Source of the DNA: Uruburuella suis
Lineage (GTDB): Bacteria > Pseudomonadota > Gammaproteobacteria > Burkholderiales > Neisseriaceae
DNA length: 32,393 nucleotides
NCBI RefSeq assembly: GCF_004341385.1
Contig: NZ_SLXE01000029.1
Location: 1 to 32,393 of the forward strand
Direction: 5' to 3'
The notes beneath the pieces are model-generated. The model worked only from the letters and a program-made list of their open reading frames with translations. It was not told the origin of the DNA and made no database searches. Position numbers and translations under genes: made by a program. Below, in pieces: positions 7,810 to 14,927 of this stretch (position 1 is the first letter of the stretch; each line of letters starts with the position of its first letter).

Positions 7810-8469
7810 ATGTCTATTCCGCTTTGGCGCAGCCGCACCGGCTTGCGTTATTATCTTTTTCACGGCATTGCCCTGAGCCTTTTGCTGGTAGTGCTCGCGC
7901 TCGGCGCATGCGTGTGGTCGGTTTACAGCACCGGCAACCGTCCTTTGGCCGCCGATGCGCGCGCCGATGCGGCGGTGGTTTTGGGCGCAGCCGCCTGGGA
8001 CAAACGCCCTTCGCCTGTGTTTCAAGAGCGCATCAACCACGCCATCGCCCTCTATCAGAGCCACCGCGTTGAAAAATTGGTGTTTACCGGCGGCACGCCC
8101 AAGCAGGGCTTTATGACCGAAGCACAAGTGGGCCGGCGCTACGCCATCAAGCAAGGTGTGCCCGCACGCGATATTTTGTTTGAAAACACCTCGCGCGACA
8201 CTTATCAAAATCTGATTAACATCAAACCTTTATTGCGTGAACACGATATCCAAAGCGTGATTATCGTCAGCGATCCTTATCATTTGGCACGCGCCGCCGC
8301 CATTGCCGACGATCTCGGCATCAATGCGCAAACCTCGGGCACGCCCACCAGCCGCTACAGCGAATCACGCAACAAAAACCGCTTTCTGATGCAGGAGAGC
8401 TATGCCTTGTTTTTATATTATTGCAATCACTGGGGCGAGCGCCTGCTGGAATGGCTGAAGCTGGCTTAG
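7810..8469 (+). CDS. YdcF/DUF218-family membrane protein
   Basis: A 219-residue protein with one N-terminal membrane segment (about 14-38) and a DUF218 domain. Motifs seen are DAAVVLGAA, FQERINHAIALY, KLVFTGG, ENTSRDTYQNL and VIIVSDPYHLARA. The family includes SanA, YdcF and ElyC, linked to the cell envelope. The reaction is unknown. It starts four bases after the ArsC-like gene. Its TAG stop codon overlaps the first bases of the MITE-like element at 8468-8628, so the original C-terminus may have been different. Confidence 0.88.
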   Translation: MSIPLWRSRTGLRYYLFHGIALSLLLVVLALGACVWSVYSTGNRPLAADARADAAVVLGAAAWDKRPSPVFQERINHAIALYQSHRVEKLVFTGGTPKQGFMTEAQVGRRYAIKQGVPARDILFENTSRDTYQNLINIKPLLREHDIQSVIIVSDPYHLARAAAIADDLGINAQTSGTPTSRYSESRNKNRFLMQESYALFLYYCNHWGERLLEWLKLA

Positions 8470-8628
8470 GGTCTGCTCACATTTCATCACGCAACATTCT
8501 TTTGGCTCAAAAACGCGCCTGCTGCGTTGAAAATGCTCGCAAAGTGTCCAACCTTGCTGCGCTTTTCGCCTTGCAAGCACGCTTTTGCCCTCAAAATCTT
8601 ACTCGCGGATGAATTGTGAACAGACCCT
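8468..8628. mobile_element. MITE-like element with terminal inverted repeats
   Basis: The ends AGGGTCTGCTCACATTTCAT and, inverted, AGGGTCTGTTCACAATTCAT match at 18 of 20 positions and enclose about 120 bases with no gene. TA flanks both GGG/CCC termini (8467-8468 and 8628-8629), consistent with a TA target duplication. The inner stretch on the minus strand carries GCAAGGTTGGACAC, shared exactly with the element at 16739-16896. It is probably a non-autonomous insertion sequence derivative. The parent transposase is not in the window. Confidence 0.75.
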
Positions 8629-8635
8629 AGAAGCT

Positions 8636-8862
8636 TTCAGACGGCCTTGGCAACCTCTGCTTAATCTTCCCCGCAATGCTGAGGGACTTTGCCACATTTC
8701 AGCCGTAAGTACGATTTTGAGCGCAAAAGCGTGATAACAAAACGGAAAACGCAGCAGGTGCGTTTTTTTTACCGGCATTACCCAGCTATAAAATGCAGAC
8801 AATCTCCAAAGATTTTTTCAGACGGCCTCGACAACGTTTGCCCAATCTTCCCCACAATGTTT
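8636..8862. repeat. DUS-headed direct repeat, two copies
   Basis: TTCAGACGGCCTTGGCAAC... at 8636-8680 recurs as TTCAGACGGCCTCGACAAC... at 8817-8862. Both copies end in AATCTTCCCC(G/A)CAATG. About 37 of 45 positions agree. The decayed MITE-like stretch lies between the copies. Confidence 0.65.
8695..8770. mobile_element. Decayed relative of the 8468-8628 element
   Basis: This stretch reads GTAAG(tac)GATTTTGAGCGCAAAAGCGTG followed by AACGCAGCAGGTGCGTTTTT. It lines up with the minus strand of the neighbouring element (GTAAGATTTTGAGGGCAAAAGCG, then ...CAGCAGGCGCGTTTTT) if the middle, including the GGTTGGACAC core, has been deleted. It lacks recognisable terminal repeats. Confidence 0.5.
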
Positions 8863-8897
8863 AATCTTTTAACGTTACAATAAGCCATTATCCAACC

Positions 8898-8911
8898 TAA
8901 GGCCGTCTGAA
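8898..8911 (+). promoter_or_regulatory. DUS doubling as ribosome binding site of hemJ
   Basis: TAAGGCCGTCTGAA abuts the hemJ ATG at 8912. AAGG (8899-8902) is the only purine-rich match to the anti-Shine-Dalgarno sequence and lies at a workable distance. This DUS is unpaired, unlike the terminator copies. Confidence 0.55.
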
Positions 8912-9334
8912 ATGTATCTTTGGTTCAAGCTGCTGCATGTATTCTTTATCATTTCCTGGTTTGCCGGCTTGTTTTACCTGCCGCGCATTTATGTGAACCT
9001 CGCCCAAGTGGAGCCGGGCAACCGCTCGGAATACCAACGCCTGCTGGGCATGGCCGAGCGCCTGTTTAAATTTATGACACCCTTGGGCATAGGCGCGATT
9101 GTTTTCGGCTTTGCCATTCCGTTTGTCACCGGCTGGTGGGGGCAAGGCTGGGTGCACACCAAAATCACCCTCGGCGTGATTTTGCTCGGCTATCATTTTT
9201 ACTGCTACCGCCTGCTGCTCGATTTTCAAGACAACCGCAACCGCTATTCGCATAAATGGTATCGCGTGTTTAACGAAATTCCCGTGGTGATTATGGTGAT
9301 TGCCCTTTATCTTGTTGTGTTCAAACCCTTCTGA
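8912..9334 (+). CDS. hemJ: Protoporphyrinogen oxidase HemJ
   Basis: HemJ oxidises protoporphyrinogen IX to protoporphyrin IX, the penultimate step of haem synthesis, in the inner membrane. The 140-residue protein has four hydrophobic segments (about 4-24, 52-72, 82-102, 118-138). It has the conserved start MYLWFKLLHVFFIISWFAGLF with His9 and Arg25, and the HTKITLGVILLGYH segment, all typical of HemJ (UPF0093). The ATG lies directly after a DUS whose AAGG sits nine bases upstream and is the only Shine-Dalgarno candidate. hemL lies three genes downstream. Confidence 0.93.
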   Translation: MYLWFKLLHVFFIISWFAGLFYLPRIYVNLAQVEPGNRSEYQRLLGMAERLFKFMTPLGIGAIVFGFAIPFVTGWWGQGWVHTKITLGVILLGYHFYCYRLLLDFQDNRNRYSHKWYRVFNEIPVVIMVIALYLVVFKPF

Positions 9335-9335
9335 A

Positions 9336-9349
9336 AAGGCCGTCTGAAA
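9336..9349 (+). promoter_or_regulatory. DUS doubling as ribosome binding site of the CYTH gene
   Basis: AAGGCCGTCTGAAAA fills nearly the whole 16-base gap between the hemJ stop codon and the ATG at 9351. AAGG (9336-9339) is 11 bases before the ATG, and no better Shine-Dalgarno sequence exists. This repeats the arrangement in front of hemJ. Confidence 0.5.
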
Positions 9350-9350
9350 A

Positions 9351-9821
9351 ATGACCGTAGAAATCGAACGCCGCTTCCTGCTTAAAAACGACAGTTGGCG
9401 CGCAAAAGCCGGCGCGCCGCAAACCCTGCGCCAAGGCTATTTGAGCGTGGAAAAAGAGTGCACCATCCGTGTGCGCATTATCGGCAACCGCGCCTGGCTC
9501 ACCCTCAAAGGCTATATTTCCGATGTGTCGCGCAGCGAATTCGAATACGAAATTCCGCTCGCGCATGCCGAAACCATGATGGCCACCATGTGCCCCTTCA
9601 AGCTGGAAAAACACCGCTACGAAATCGAACATGAAGGCTTTGTATTTGAAATCGACGAATATTTCGGCGACAACGCGCCCTTGGTGGTGGTGGAGCTGGA
9701 GCTGCCCGATGAAAACGCCCCATTTGCCAAGCCCGATTGGCTGGGCGAAGAAATCACGTCAAACGGCTGCTATACCAATGCGTATTTAAGCAAACACCCT
9801 TATTCAAAATGGGAAAAATAA
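9351..9821 (+). CDS. CYTH-domain phosphatase-like protein
   Basis: A 156-residue stand-alone CYTH domain (triphosphate tunnel fold). The N-terminal signature EIERRFLL (4-11) matches ExExK with Arg at the last place. The alternating charged strands TIRVRIIG, AWLTLKG, EFEYEIP, RYEIEHEGFVFEIDEY and VVVELELPDE line the expected tunnel, and the C-terminal segment ITSNGCYTNAYLSKHP is also family-typical. Short bacterial members, such as the one from Nitrosomonas europaea, hydrolyse inorganic tripolyphosphate, so that is the likely role here; older names call it adenylate cyclase. It is the second gene of the hemJ run. Confidence 0.88.
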   Translation: MTVEIERRFLLKNDSWRAKAGAPQTLRQGYLSVEKECTIRVRIIGNRAWLTLKGYISDVSRSEFEYEIPLAHAETMMATMCPFKLEKHRYEIEHEGFVFEIDEYFGDNAPLVVVELELPDENAPFAKPDWLGEEITSNGCYTNAYLSKHPYSKWEK

Positions 9822-9831
9822 AGGAATCAAT

Positions 9832-10215
9832 ATGTTCGACACCTTAAAACAAAAATGGCATCAATTTGAAGCCGAGCACCTCACCCCGAAAGCGCCCGAG
9901 CCCATCACCTACCATGCCGTCATCAGCGCCGATTATTTGGCCGGCGAAGCCAACGGCAAAGAGTTCGGCCGTGTGGCCTGGCAAGATATCGAGCTGGTGG
10001 TAATCAACATCGAAGGCGATTTCGAACCTTTCCCTTATTGGTATATCGGCCACGCCGAGCAAGGCGTGCGCTTGCCGCAAGACACCGCCAATATGGCCGA
10101 TGTGCTGGCCGCGCTGGCGCAGCATCTGCCGCATTTCGCTTCCGCCACCACCCGCAAAGAAATCGACACCGCCATGCAGGCGGCAGAAGGCCGCTATTAT
10201 ATTTGGCAGCGCTAG
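9832..10215 (+). CDS. Conserved-looking protein of unknown function
   Basis: I do not recognise this 127-residue protein. It is soluble, with no signal peptide or membrane segment. Aromatic and acidic residues are common in the middle (DIELVVINIEGDFEPFPYWYIGH), and the C-terminus is helical (KEIDTAMQAAEGRYYIWQR). AAAGGA lies six bases before the ATG, and the gene starts ten bases after the CYTH gene, so it is translated in that operon. Codon use matches its neighbours. The TAG stop codon runs into TAGGGTCTG, the same nine bases that begin the element at 8468. Confidence 0.8.
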   Translation: MFDTLKQKWHQFEAEHLTPKAPEPITYHAVISADYLAGEANGKEFGRVAWQDIELVVINIEGDFEPFPYWYIGHAEQGVRLPQDTANMADVLAALAQHLPHFASATTRKEIDTAMQAAEGRYYIWQR

Positions 10216-10270
10216 GGTCTGAAACAGATTACACCTCTCCGATCCATTTTGAATCTGCCCTCAATAGCAA

Positions 10271-10342
10271 AAGGCCGTCTGAAAGCTGTTAAAATAACGC
10301 CCGACAATCATTGGGCAACCAAGCCGTTTCAGACGGCCTTTT
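10271..10342. repeat. Widely spaced inverted DUS pair before hemL
   Basis: AAGGCCGTCTGAA (10271-10283) and TTCAGACGGCCTTTT (10328-10342) face each other across 44 bases, 24 bases ahead of the hemL ATG. The loop is longer than in the terminator copies. It could end the upstream operon, in which case hemL needs a promoter inside or after the loop. Confidence 0.6.
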
Positions 10343-10365
10343 CTCATTCAGCAAGGATTTCGCAC

Positions 10366-11646
10366 ATGAACCGAAACGAACAACTTTTCAACCGCGCCAA
10401 AGCCATTATCCCCGGCGGCGTGAATTCACCCGTGCGCGCTTTCGGCAGCGTGGGCGGCGTGCCGCGTTTTATCCAAAAAGCCCAAGGCGCTTATGTGTGG
10501 GATGCCGATGGGCAGCGCTATATCGATTATGTCGGCTCGTGGGGGCCGGCCATTGTCGGCCATGCCCACCCCGAAGTGATTGAAGCCGTGCGCGAAGCCG
10601 CTTTGGGCGGTTTGTCGTTTGGCGCGCCCACCGAAGCCGAAATCGTGATTGCCGAAGAAATCGCCAAAATCGTGCCCAGCGTGGCGCAATTGCGCCTGGT
10701 CAGCTCCGGCACGGAAGCCACCATGAGCGCCATCCGCCTGGCGCGCGGCTTTACCGGCCGCGACAAAATCATCAAATTCGAAGGCTGCTACCACGGCCAT
10801 TCCGACAGCCTTTTGGTTAAAGCCGGCAGCGGCCTGCTCACCTTCGGCAACCCCAGCTCCGCCGGCGTGCCTGCCGATTTCACCAAACACACGCTGGTTT
10901 TGTCCTACAACGATGTGGCGCAGCTGGAAGAAACCTTCGCCCGAATCGGCGACGAAATCGCCTGCGTGATTTTAGAGCCGTTTGCCGGCAACATGAATTT
11001 AGTGAGGCCGTCTGAAGCCTTTGTGGCCGCCTTGCGCGCCCTCACCGAAAAGCACGGCGCCGTGCTGATTTACGATGAAGTGATGACCGGATTCCGCGTG
11101 GCTTTGGGCGGCGCGCAATCGCTGCACGGCATCACACCCGACCTCACCACCATGGGCAAAGTGATCGGCGGCGGTATGCCGCTGGCGGCTTTTGGCGGCC
11201 GCGCCGACATTATGGCCTGCATTTCCCCGCTCGGCGGCGTGTATCAGGCCGGCACCTTGTCGGGCAACCCCGTGGCCGTGGCCGCCGGCTTGAAAACGCT
11301 GGAAATCATTCAGCGCCCCGGCTTTTATGAAAACCTCAGCGCGCGCACCGAGCAGCTCACCCAAGGCCTGCAAGCCGCAGCCGATGCGGCCGGCGTGCCG
11401 TTTGCCACCGATTTTATCGGCGGCATGTACGGCCTTTATTTCGCCGCCACATTGCCGCAAAGCTATGCCGACATGACCCGCACCGACACCGAAGCCTTCA
11501 AACGCTTCTTCCACGGCATGCTCGAGCGCGGCGTGGCTTTCGGCCCCTCGGCCTACGAAGCCTGTTTTATGTCGGCCGCCCACACGCCCGAATTGATAGA
11601 CGAAACCGCAGCCATTGCGCATCAAGCCTTTGCCGCCATGGCATAA
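10366..11646 (+). CDS. hemL: Glutamate-1-semialdehyde 2,1-aminomutase
   Basis: HemL is a pyridoxal-phosphate enzyme that turns glutamate-1-semialdehyde into 5-aminolevulinate, the first committed haem precursor in the C5 pathway. The 426 residues are the normal length. The motifs are IPGGVNSPVRAF near the start, VSSGTEATMSAIRLAR, GCYHGHSD, LIYDEVMTGFR, and the PLP lysine at 265 in TMGKVIGGGMPLAAFGG. The open frame extends 39 codons upstream, but the ATG at 10366 has AAGGA ten bases before it and gives the conserved N-terminus. An in-frame DUS (11005-11016) encodes Arg-Pro-Ser-Glu. A DUS terminator follows. Confidence 0.98.
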   Translation: MNRNEQLFNRAKAIIPGGVNSPVRAFGSVGGVPRFIQKAQGAYVWDADGQRYIDYVGSWGPAIVGHAHPEVIEAVREAALGGLSFGAPTEAEIVIAEEIAKIVPSVAQLRLVSSGTEATMSAIRLARGFTGRDKIIKFEGCYHGHSDSLLVKAGSGLLTFGNPSSAGVPADFTKHTLVLSYNDVAQLEETFARIGDEIACVILEPFAGNMNLVRPSEAFVAALRALTEKHGAVLIYDEVMTGFRVALGGAQSLHGITPDLTTMGKVIGGGMPLAAFGGRADIMACISPLGGVYQAGTLSGNPVAVAAGLKTLEIIQRPGFYENLSARTEQLTQGLQAAADAAGVPFATDFIGGMYGLYFAATLPQSYADMTRTDTEAFKRFFHGMLERGVAFGPSAYEACFMSAAHTPELIDETAAIAHQAFAAMA

Positions 11647-11653
11647 TGCGAAG

Positions 11654-11681
11654 AGGCCGTCTGAAAGCGTTCAGACGGCCT
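11654..11681. terminator. DUS hairpin after hemL
   Basis: AGGCCGTCTGAA and its complement are separated by AGCG, seven bases past the hemL stop codon. It is a tight 12-base-pair stem with a 4-base loop. Confidence 0.85.
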
Positions 11682-11724
11682 GCCTTCTCTATCCGCAAGC
11701 TTCATCAACAAGCAGCCGATAAAC

Positions 11725-11733
11725 TGCTATAAT
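11725..11733 (+). promoter_or_regulatory. Extended -10 promoter of fba
   Basis: TGCTATAAT is a perfect extended -10 element (TG one base before TATAAT), 50 bases ahead of the fba start codon. No good -35 is visible, which is common for extended -10 promoters. Confidence 0.65.
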
Positions 11734-11782
11734 CTTGATTGCTGTTTCACACTACAACCCACTACAAACCGAGGAGCTTCTC

Positions 11783-12847
11783 ATGGCACTTGTATCCATG
11801 CGCCAACTGCTGGACCATGCGGCGGAACACAGCTACGGCCTGCCTGCGTTTAATGTCAACAATCTCGAACAAATGCGCGCCATTATGGAAGCCGCCGACC
11901 AAGTGAACGCGCCCGTTATCGTGCAAGCCAGTGCCGGCGCGCGCAAATATGCCGGTGCCCCATTTCTGCGCCACCTGATTTTGGCCGCCATTGAAGAATT
12001 TCCGCATATTCCCGTGGTGATGCACCAAGACCACGGCGCCTCGCCCGATGTGTGCCAGCGCTCGATTCAGCTGGGCTTCAGCTCGGTGATGATGGACGGC
12101 TCGCTTTTGGCCGACGGCAAAACGCCCGCTTCCTATGAATACAACGCAGAAGTCACCCGCAAAGTGGTGGAATTCTCTCATGCCTGCGGCGTGTCGGTAG
12201 AAGGCGAAATCGGCGTGCTGGGCAACCTCGAAACCGGCGAAGCCGGCGAAGAAGACGGTGTGGGCGCAGTGGGCAAGCTCTCGCACGACCAAATGCTCAC
12301 CAGCGTGGAAGATGCCGCCCGCTTCGTGAAAGACACCGGCGTGGATGCGCTGGCCATCGCCATCGGCACCAGCCACGGCGCTTATAAATTCACCCGCAAG
12401 CCCACAGGCGATGTGTTGCGCATCGACCGCATCAAAGAAATCCACGAGCACCTGCCCAACACCCACTTGGTGATGCACGGCTCAAGCTCGGTGCCGCAAG
12501 AATGGCTCGCCATTATCAACGAATTCGGCGGCAACATCGGCGAAACCTACGGCGTGCCGGTGGAAGAAATCGTGGAAGGCATCAAACACGGCGTGCGCAA
12601 AGTGAATATCGACACCGACCTGCGCTTGGCCTCCACCGGCGCCATCCGCCAATTTATGGCCGAAAACCCGGCCGAATTCGACCCGCGCAAATACCTCGCC
12701 AAAACCGTCACCGCCATGAAACAAGTCTGCATCGACCGCTATCTGGCGTTTGGTTGCGAAGGCCAAGCCAGCAAAATCAAGCCGGTTTCGCTGGATGCCA
12801 TGGCCGAAAAATACGCCAAAGGCGAATTGAACCAAATTGTGAGATAA
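11783..12847 (+). CDS. fba: Class II fructose-bisphosphate aldolase
   Basis: This enzyme cleaves fructose-1,6-bisphosphate in glycolysis, or condenses the triose phosphates in gluconeogenesis, using a divalent metal. The 354-residue protein has the class II pattern: PAFNVNNLEQ near the start, VVMHQDHGAS with catalytic Asp83 and zinc ligand His84, VEGEIGVLG, AIGTSHGAYKF and HGSSSVP (metal and phosphate site), and VRKVNIDTDLRLA. It is of the longer, CbbA-like class II type. The frame is open 16 codons further upstream, but the ATG at 11783 has GAGGAG six bases before it. It is a single-gene unit between its own promoter and a DUS terminator. Confidence 0.97.
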   Translation: MALVSMRQLLDHAAEHSYGLPAFNVNNLEQMRAIMEAADQVNAPVIVQASAGARKYAGAPFLRHLILAAIEEFPHIPVVMHQDHGASPDVCQRSIQLGFSSVMMDGSLLADGKTPASYEYNAEVTRKVVEFSHACGVSVEGEIGVLGNLETGEAGEEDGVGAVGKLSHDQMLTSVEDAARFVKDTGVDALAIAIGTSHGAYKFTRKPTGDVLRIDRIKEIHEHLPNTHLVMHGSSSVPQEWLAIINEFGGNIGETYGVPVEEIVEGIKHGVRKVNIDTDLRLASTGAIRQFMAENPAEFDPRKYLAKTVTAMKQVCIDRYLAFGCEGQASKIKPVSLDAMAEKYAKGELNQIVR

Positions 12848-12863
12848 GCAGGCTCATCAACAC

Positions 12864-12901
12864 AACAGGCCGTCTGAAAGAAAGCATTCAGACGGCCTGT
12901 T
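12864..12901. terminator. DUS hairpin after fba
   Basis: AACAGGCCGTCTGAA and its complement enclose a short loop and end in CCTGTTT, 17 bases after the fba stop codon. Confidence 0.85.
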
Positions 12902-13023
12902 TATTAATGGATGCAAATTGATAAAGCGGTGAGCCAAAGCCGACAAAATTTAAATGGTTTAAAAAAATCAATCTTTTGAAAAGCAGACGTTGGATTACAG
13001 CCTTGGCCGCATCCTATACATCA

Positions 13024-13060
13024 AACAGGCCGTCTGAAAAAACGTTTCAGACGGCCTGTT
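13024..13060. terminator. DUS hairpin after the purine permease gene
   Basis: AACAGGCCGTCTGAA and its complement flank a 7-base loop, 16 bases beyond the permease stop codon on the minus strand. Its arms match the fba terminator, and the 122 bases between the two hairpins hold no gene. Confidence 0.8.
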
Positions 13061-13075
13061 GCCAACATGATTAAA

Positions 13076-14389
13076 TCAAGCGCCCAAAAACCAAAATTTG
13101 GCCGCCCACAACACCGCCACAATCCACACCATAGGCGGCACATCGCGCGCCTTGCCGCACAAAAGCTTGATCACAGCATAGCTGATAAAGCCCATGGCGA
13201 TGCCGTCGGCAATCGAATAGGCAAAAGGCATAAACACAATAGTCAGAAACGAAGGTGCGGCTTCGGTCATATCGTGCCAATCGATTTCCGTGGCGCTGCG
13301 CATCATGTGCACACCCACATAAAGCAGCGCCGGCGCGGTAGCAAACGCGGGCACGGTTTGCGCCAGCGGCGAAAACCACAAGCAAGCCAGCATCAACACG
13401 CCCACCGTCACCGCCGTCAAACCCGTGCGCCCGCCGGCGGCCACGCCCGAAGCGCTTTCGATATAAGGCGTGGTGGAAGAAGTGCCCAGCGCCGCGCCGG
13501 ACACAATCGCAGTAGAGTCGGCCAACAAGGCGCGTTTCAAACGCGGCAGCTTGCCGTTTTTTAGCAAACCCGCACGGTGCGACACCCCCACCAGCGTGCC
13601 GGTGCTGTCAAACAAATCCACTAAAAAGAAAACAAAAATCACGCTCACCATGCTCACGGTAAACAGATCTTTAAAATCCATCTGCATAAACGTGGGCGCA
13701 ATGCTGGGCACGCTGCCGATCACCCCTTTGAATTCACTCAAGCCCATCATCACCGCAATCGCGGTAATCGCCAAAATGCTCAAAATAATCGCACCGCGCA
13801 CCCGATAATGATCCAACACGATAATCATCAAAAAGCCCAGCATCGCCAGCAAAGCGGAAGGATTATGCACATCGCCCATGCTCACCAGGGTGGCCGGATT
13901 GGCCACAATAATGCCCGCGCCTTTGAGCGCAATCAGCGCCAGAAAAAGGCCGATACCGGCGGCAATCGACATTTTCAGCGACATCGGCAACGCATTCACC
14001 AAAGCTTCGCGCACTTTAAACAAGCTGAAAACAATAAAAATAATGCCCGACACAAATACCGCGCCCAACGCCACCTGCCAAGGCACACCCATGCCTTTGA
14101 CCACCGCATAAGTAAAATAAGCATTCAAGCCCATGCCCGGCGCCAAGGCAATCGGATAATTGGCCAGCATGCCCATCACAAAGCAGCCGATGGCCGAAGC
14201 GATGCAAGTGGCCACAAACACCGCCCCGATATCCATGCCGGTTTCCGACAGAATCAATGGGTTGACGATAATGATGTAGCACATGGTCAGAAAAGTGGTC
14301 AGGCCGGCGAGCAATTCCGTGCGGACATTGCTGCCGTTTTCTTTCAGCTTGAATAATTTTTCAAACAAGCCTTTGTGTGTGTCGTTCAT
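13076..14389 (-). CDS. NCS2-type purine permease (AzgA/PbuO group)
   Basis: A 437-residue inner membrane protein with about 12 to 14 hydrophobic segments. It belongs to the AzgA-like branch of the NCS2 family, which takes up adenine, guanine or hypoxanthine with protons. The branch motifs are ELLAGLTTFLTMCYIIIVNP, ALAPGMGLNAYF, FFLVDLFDSTGTLVGV and GTSSTTPYIESASGVAAGGRTGLTA. The substrate within the group cannot be fixed. The ATG at 14389 gives the usual N-terminus (MNDTHKGLFEKLFKL) but has only a weak Shine-Dalgarno sequence. An in-frame TTG six codons upstream is the alternative start. TATAAT at 14424-14429 on the minus strand is a plausible -10. Confidence 0.92.
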   Translation of the reverse strand: MNDTHKGLFEKLFKLKENGSNVRTELLAGLTTFLTMCYIIIVNPLILSETGMDIGAVFVATCIASAIGCFVMGMLANYPIALAPGMGLNAYFTYAVVKGMGVPWQVALGAVFVSGIIFIVFSLFKVREALVNALPMSLKMSIAAGIGLFLALIALKGAGIIVANPATLVSMGDVHNPSALLAMLGFLMIIVLDHYRVRGAIILSILAITAIAVMMGLSEFKGVIGSVPSIAPTFMQMDFKDLFTVSMVSVIFVFFLVDLFDSTGTLVGVSHRAGLLKNGKLPRLKRALLADSTAIVSGAALGTSSTTPYIESASGVAAGGRTGLTAVTVGVLMLACLWFSPLAQTVPAFATAPALLYVGVHMMRSATEIDWHDMTEAAPSFLTIVFMPFAYSIADGIAMGFISYAVIKLLCGKARDVPPMVWIVAVLWAAKFWFLGA

Positions 14390-14505
14390 AATATCAAGGT
14401 AAAACAAAGTAAATGAGAGAGCGCATTATAACGCTTTTAACCAATAGCCACGCCTTTTGTTGACAATTTCAAGCGACTGCCCTCTTTTCTGTGGCATTTA
14501 TGTAT

Positions 14506-14535
14506 AAGGCCGTCTGAAAAGTTTCAGACGGCCTT
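14506..14535. terminator. DUS hairpin
   Basis: AAGGCCGTCTGAA and its complement are separated by four bases. It lies between the permease promoter region and the repeats and does not follow a gene closely, so it may insulate the permease promoter from read-through. Confidence 0.7.
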
Positions 14536-14543
14536 TGAAAGCA

Positions 14544-14620
14544 CAACAAGGTTTAACATCTGGCACGCATTTACAACGCGGCTACAACGCGGCAGACACA
14601 TTTTGGGGCCAATACATTGC
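14544..14620. mobile_element. Decayed copy of the 16739 element core
   Basis: AACAAGGTTTAACATCTGG... runs through TTTACAACGCGG and CAGACACATTTTGGGG. It lines up with AGCAAGGTTGGACACCTTG...TTTTTAACGCGGCAGTACGTTTTCAGGG in the element at 16739-16896, with an extra 11 bases that duplicate CTACAACGCGG. No terminal repeats remain. Confidence 0.45.
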
Positions 14621-14644
14621 CGCGAAATGCAATATGAACAGGCT

Positions 14645-14797
14645 CTATAATGAAGTGCATAAAAAAGTGATACGGCGGGTAGGTTGGGTTGCAAACCCAA
14701 CAAATCTACAAGCCGTCTGAAACGTTGGGGTTATCAACCCAAGCTGCACCGTTGTAAAATGGCGTTCCGTGTCACTTTTGCTTGCATTTCACTATAG
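14645..14797. mobile_element. Small element with 31-base terminal inverted repeats
   Basis: The left end CTATAATGAAGTGCATAAAA and the inverted right end CTATAGTGAAATGCAAGCAA continue into AAGTGA(T/C)ACGG. About 25 of 31 positions pair. Inside are the palindrome GTTGGGTTGCAAACCCAAC, a second GTTGGGGTT/AACCCAA pair and one DUS. It has the size (about 153 bases), lack of genes and TATAGTG ends expected of a MITE. The ends recall the Correia element of Neisseria, but the interior does not match it. Confidence 0.6.
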
Positions 14798-14871
14798 TAC
14801 AGAAACCGATGTAAGCCGTAGGCACGATTAATACCAATCCAAAAAAATAAACCATGATAAATATTACATAA

Positions 14872-14904
14872 AAAGGCCGTCTGAAAGGTTTTCAGACGGC
14901 CTTT
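14872..14904. terminator. DUS hairpin after miaB
   Basis: AAAGGCCGTCTGAAAGG and its complement form a stem of at least 14 base pairs with A and T tails, 23 bases beyond the miaB stop codon on the minus strand. Confidence 0.87.
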
Positions 14905-14927
14905 GATGCCGGTTTCGTTAAAGAAGC

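Larger units (their letters stand above)
14390..14927. other. Repeat-rich intergenic region
   Basis: This gap holds a -10-like TATAAT for the permease (14424-14429), a DUS hairpin (14506-14535), a decayed MITE-like stretch (14544-14620), a small element with terminal inverted repeats (14645-14797) and the miaB terminator (14872-14904). I see no gene. Confidence 0.6.

Noticed and set aside
14390..14500. Purine riboswitch in front of the purine permease gene
   Set aside because: The leader is short and I found neither the three-way junction stems nor the conserved loop sequences.
14645..14797. A standard Correia element
   Set aside because: The ends start TATA(A/G)TG as in Correia elements, but the following bases and interior do not match the consensus I remember.
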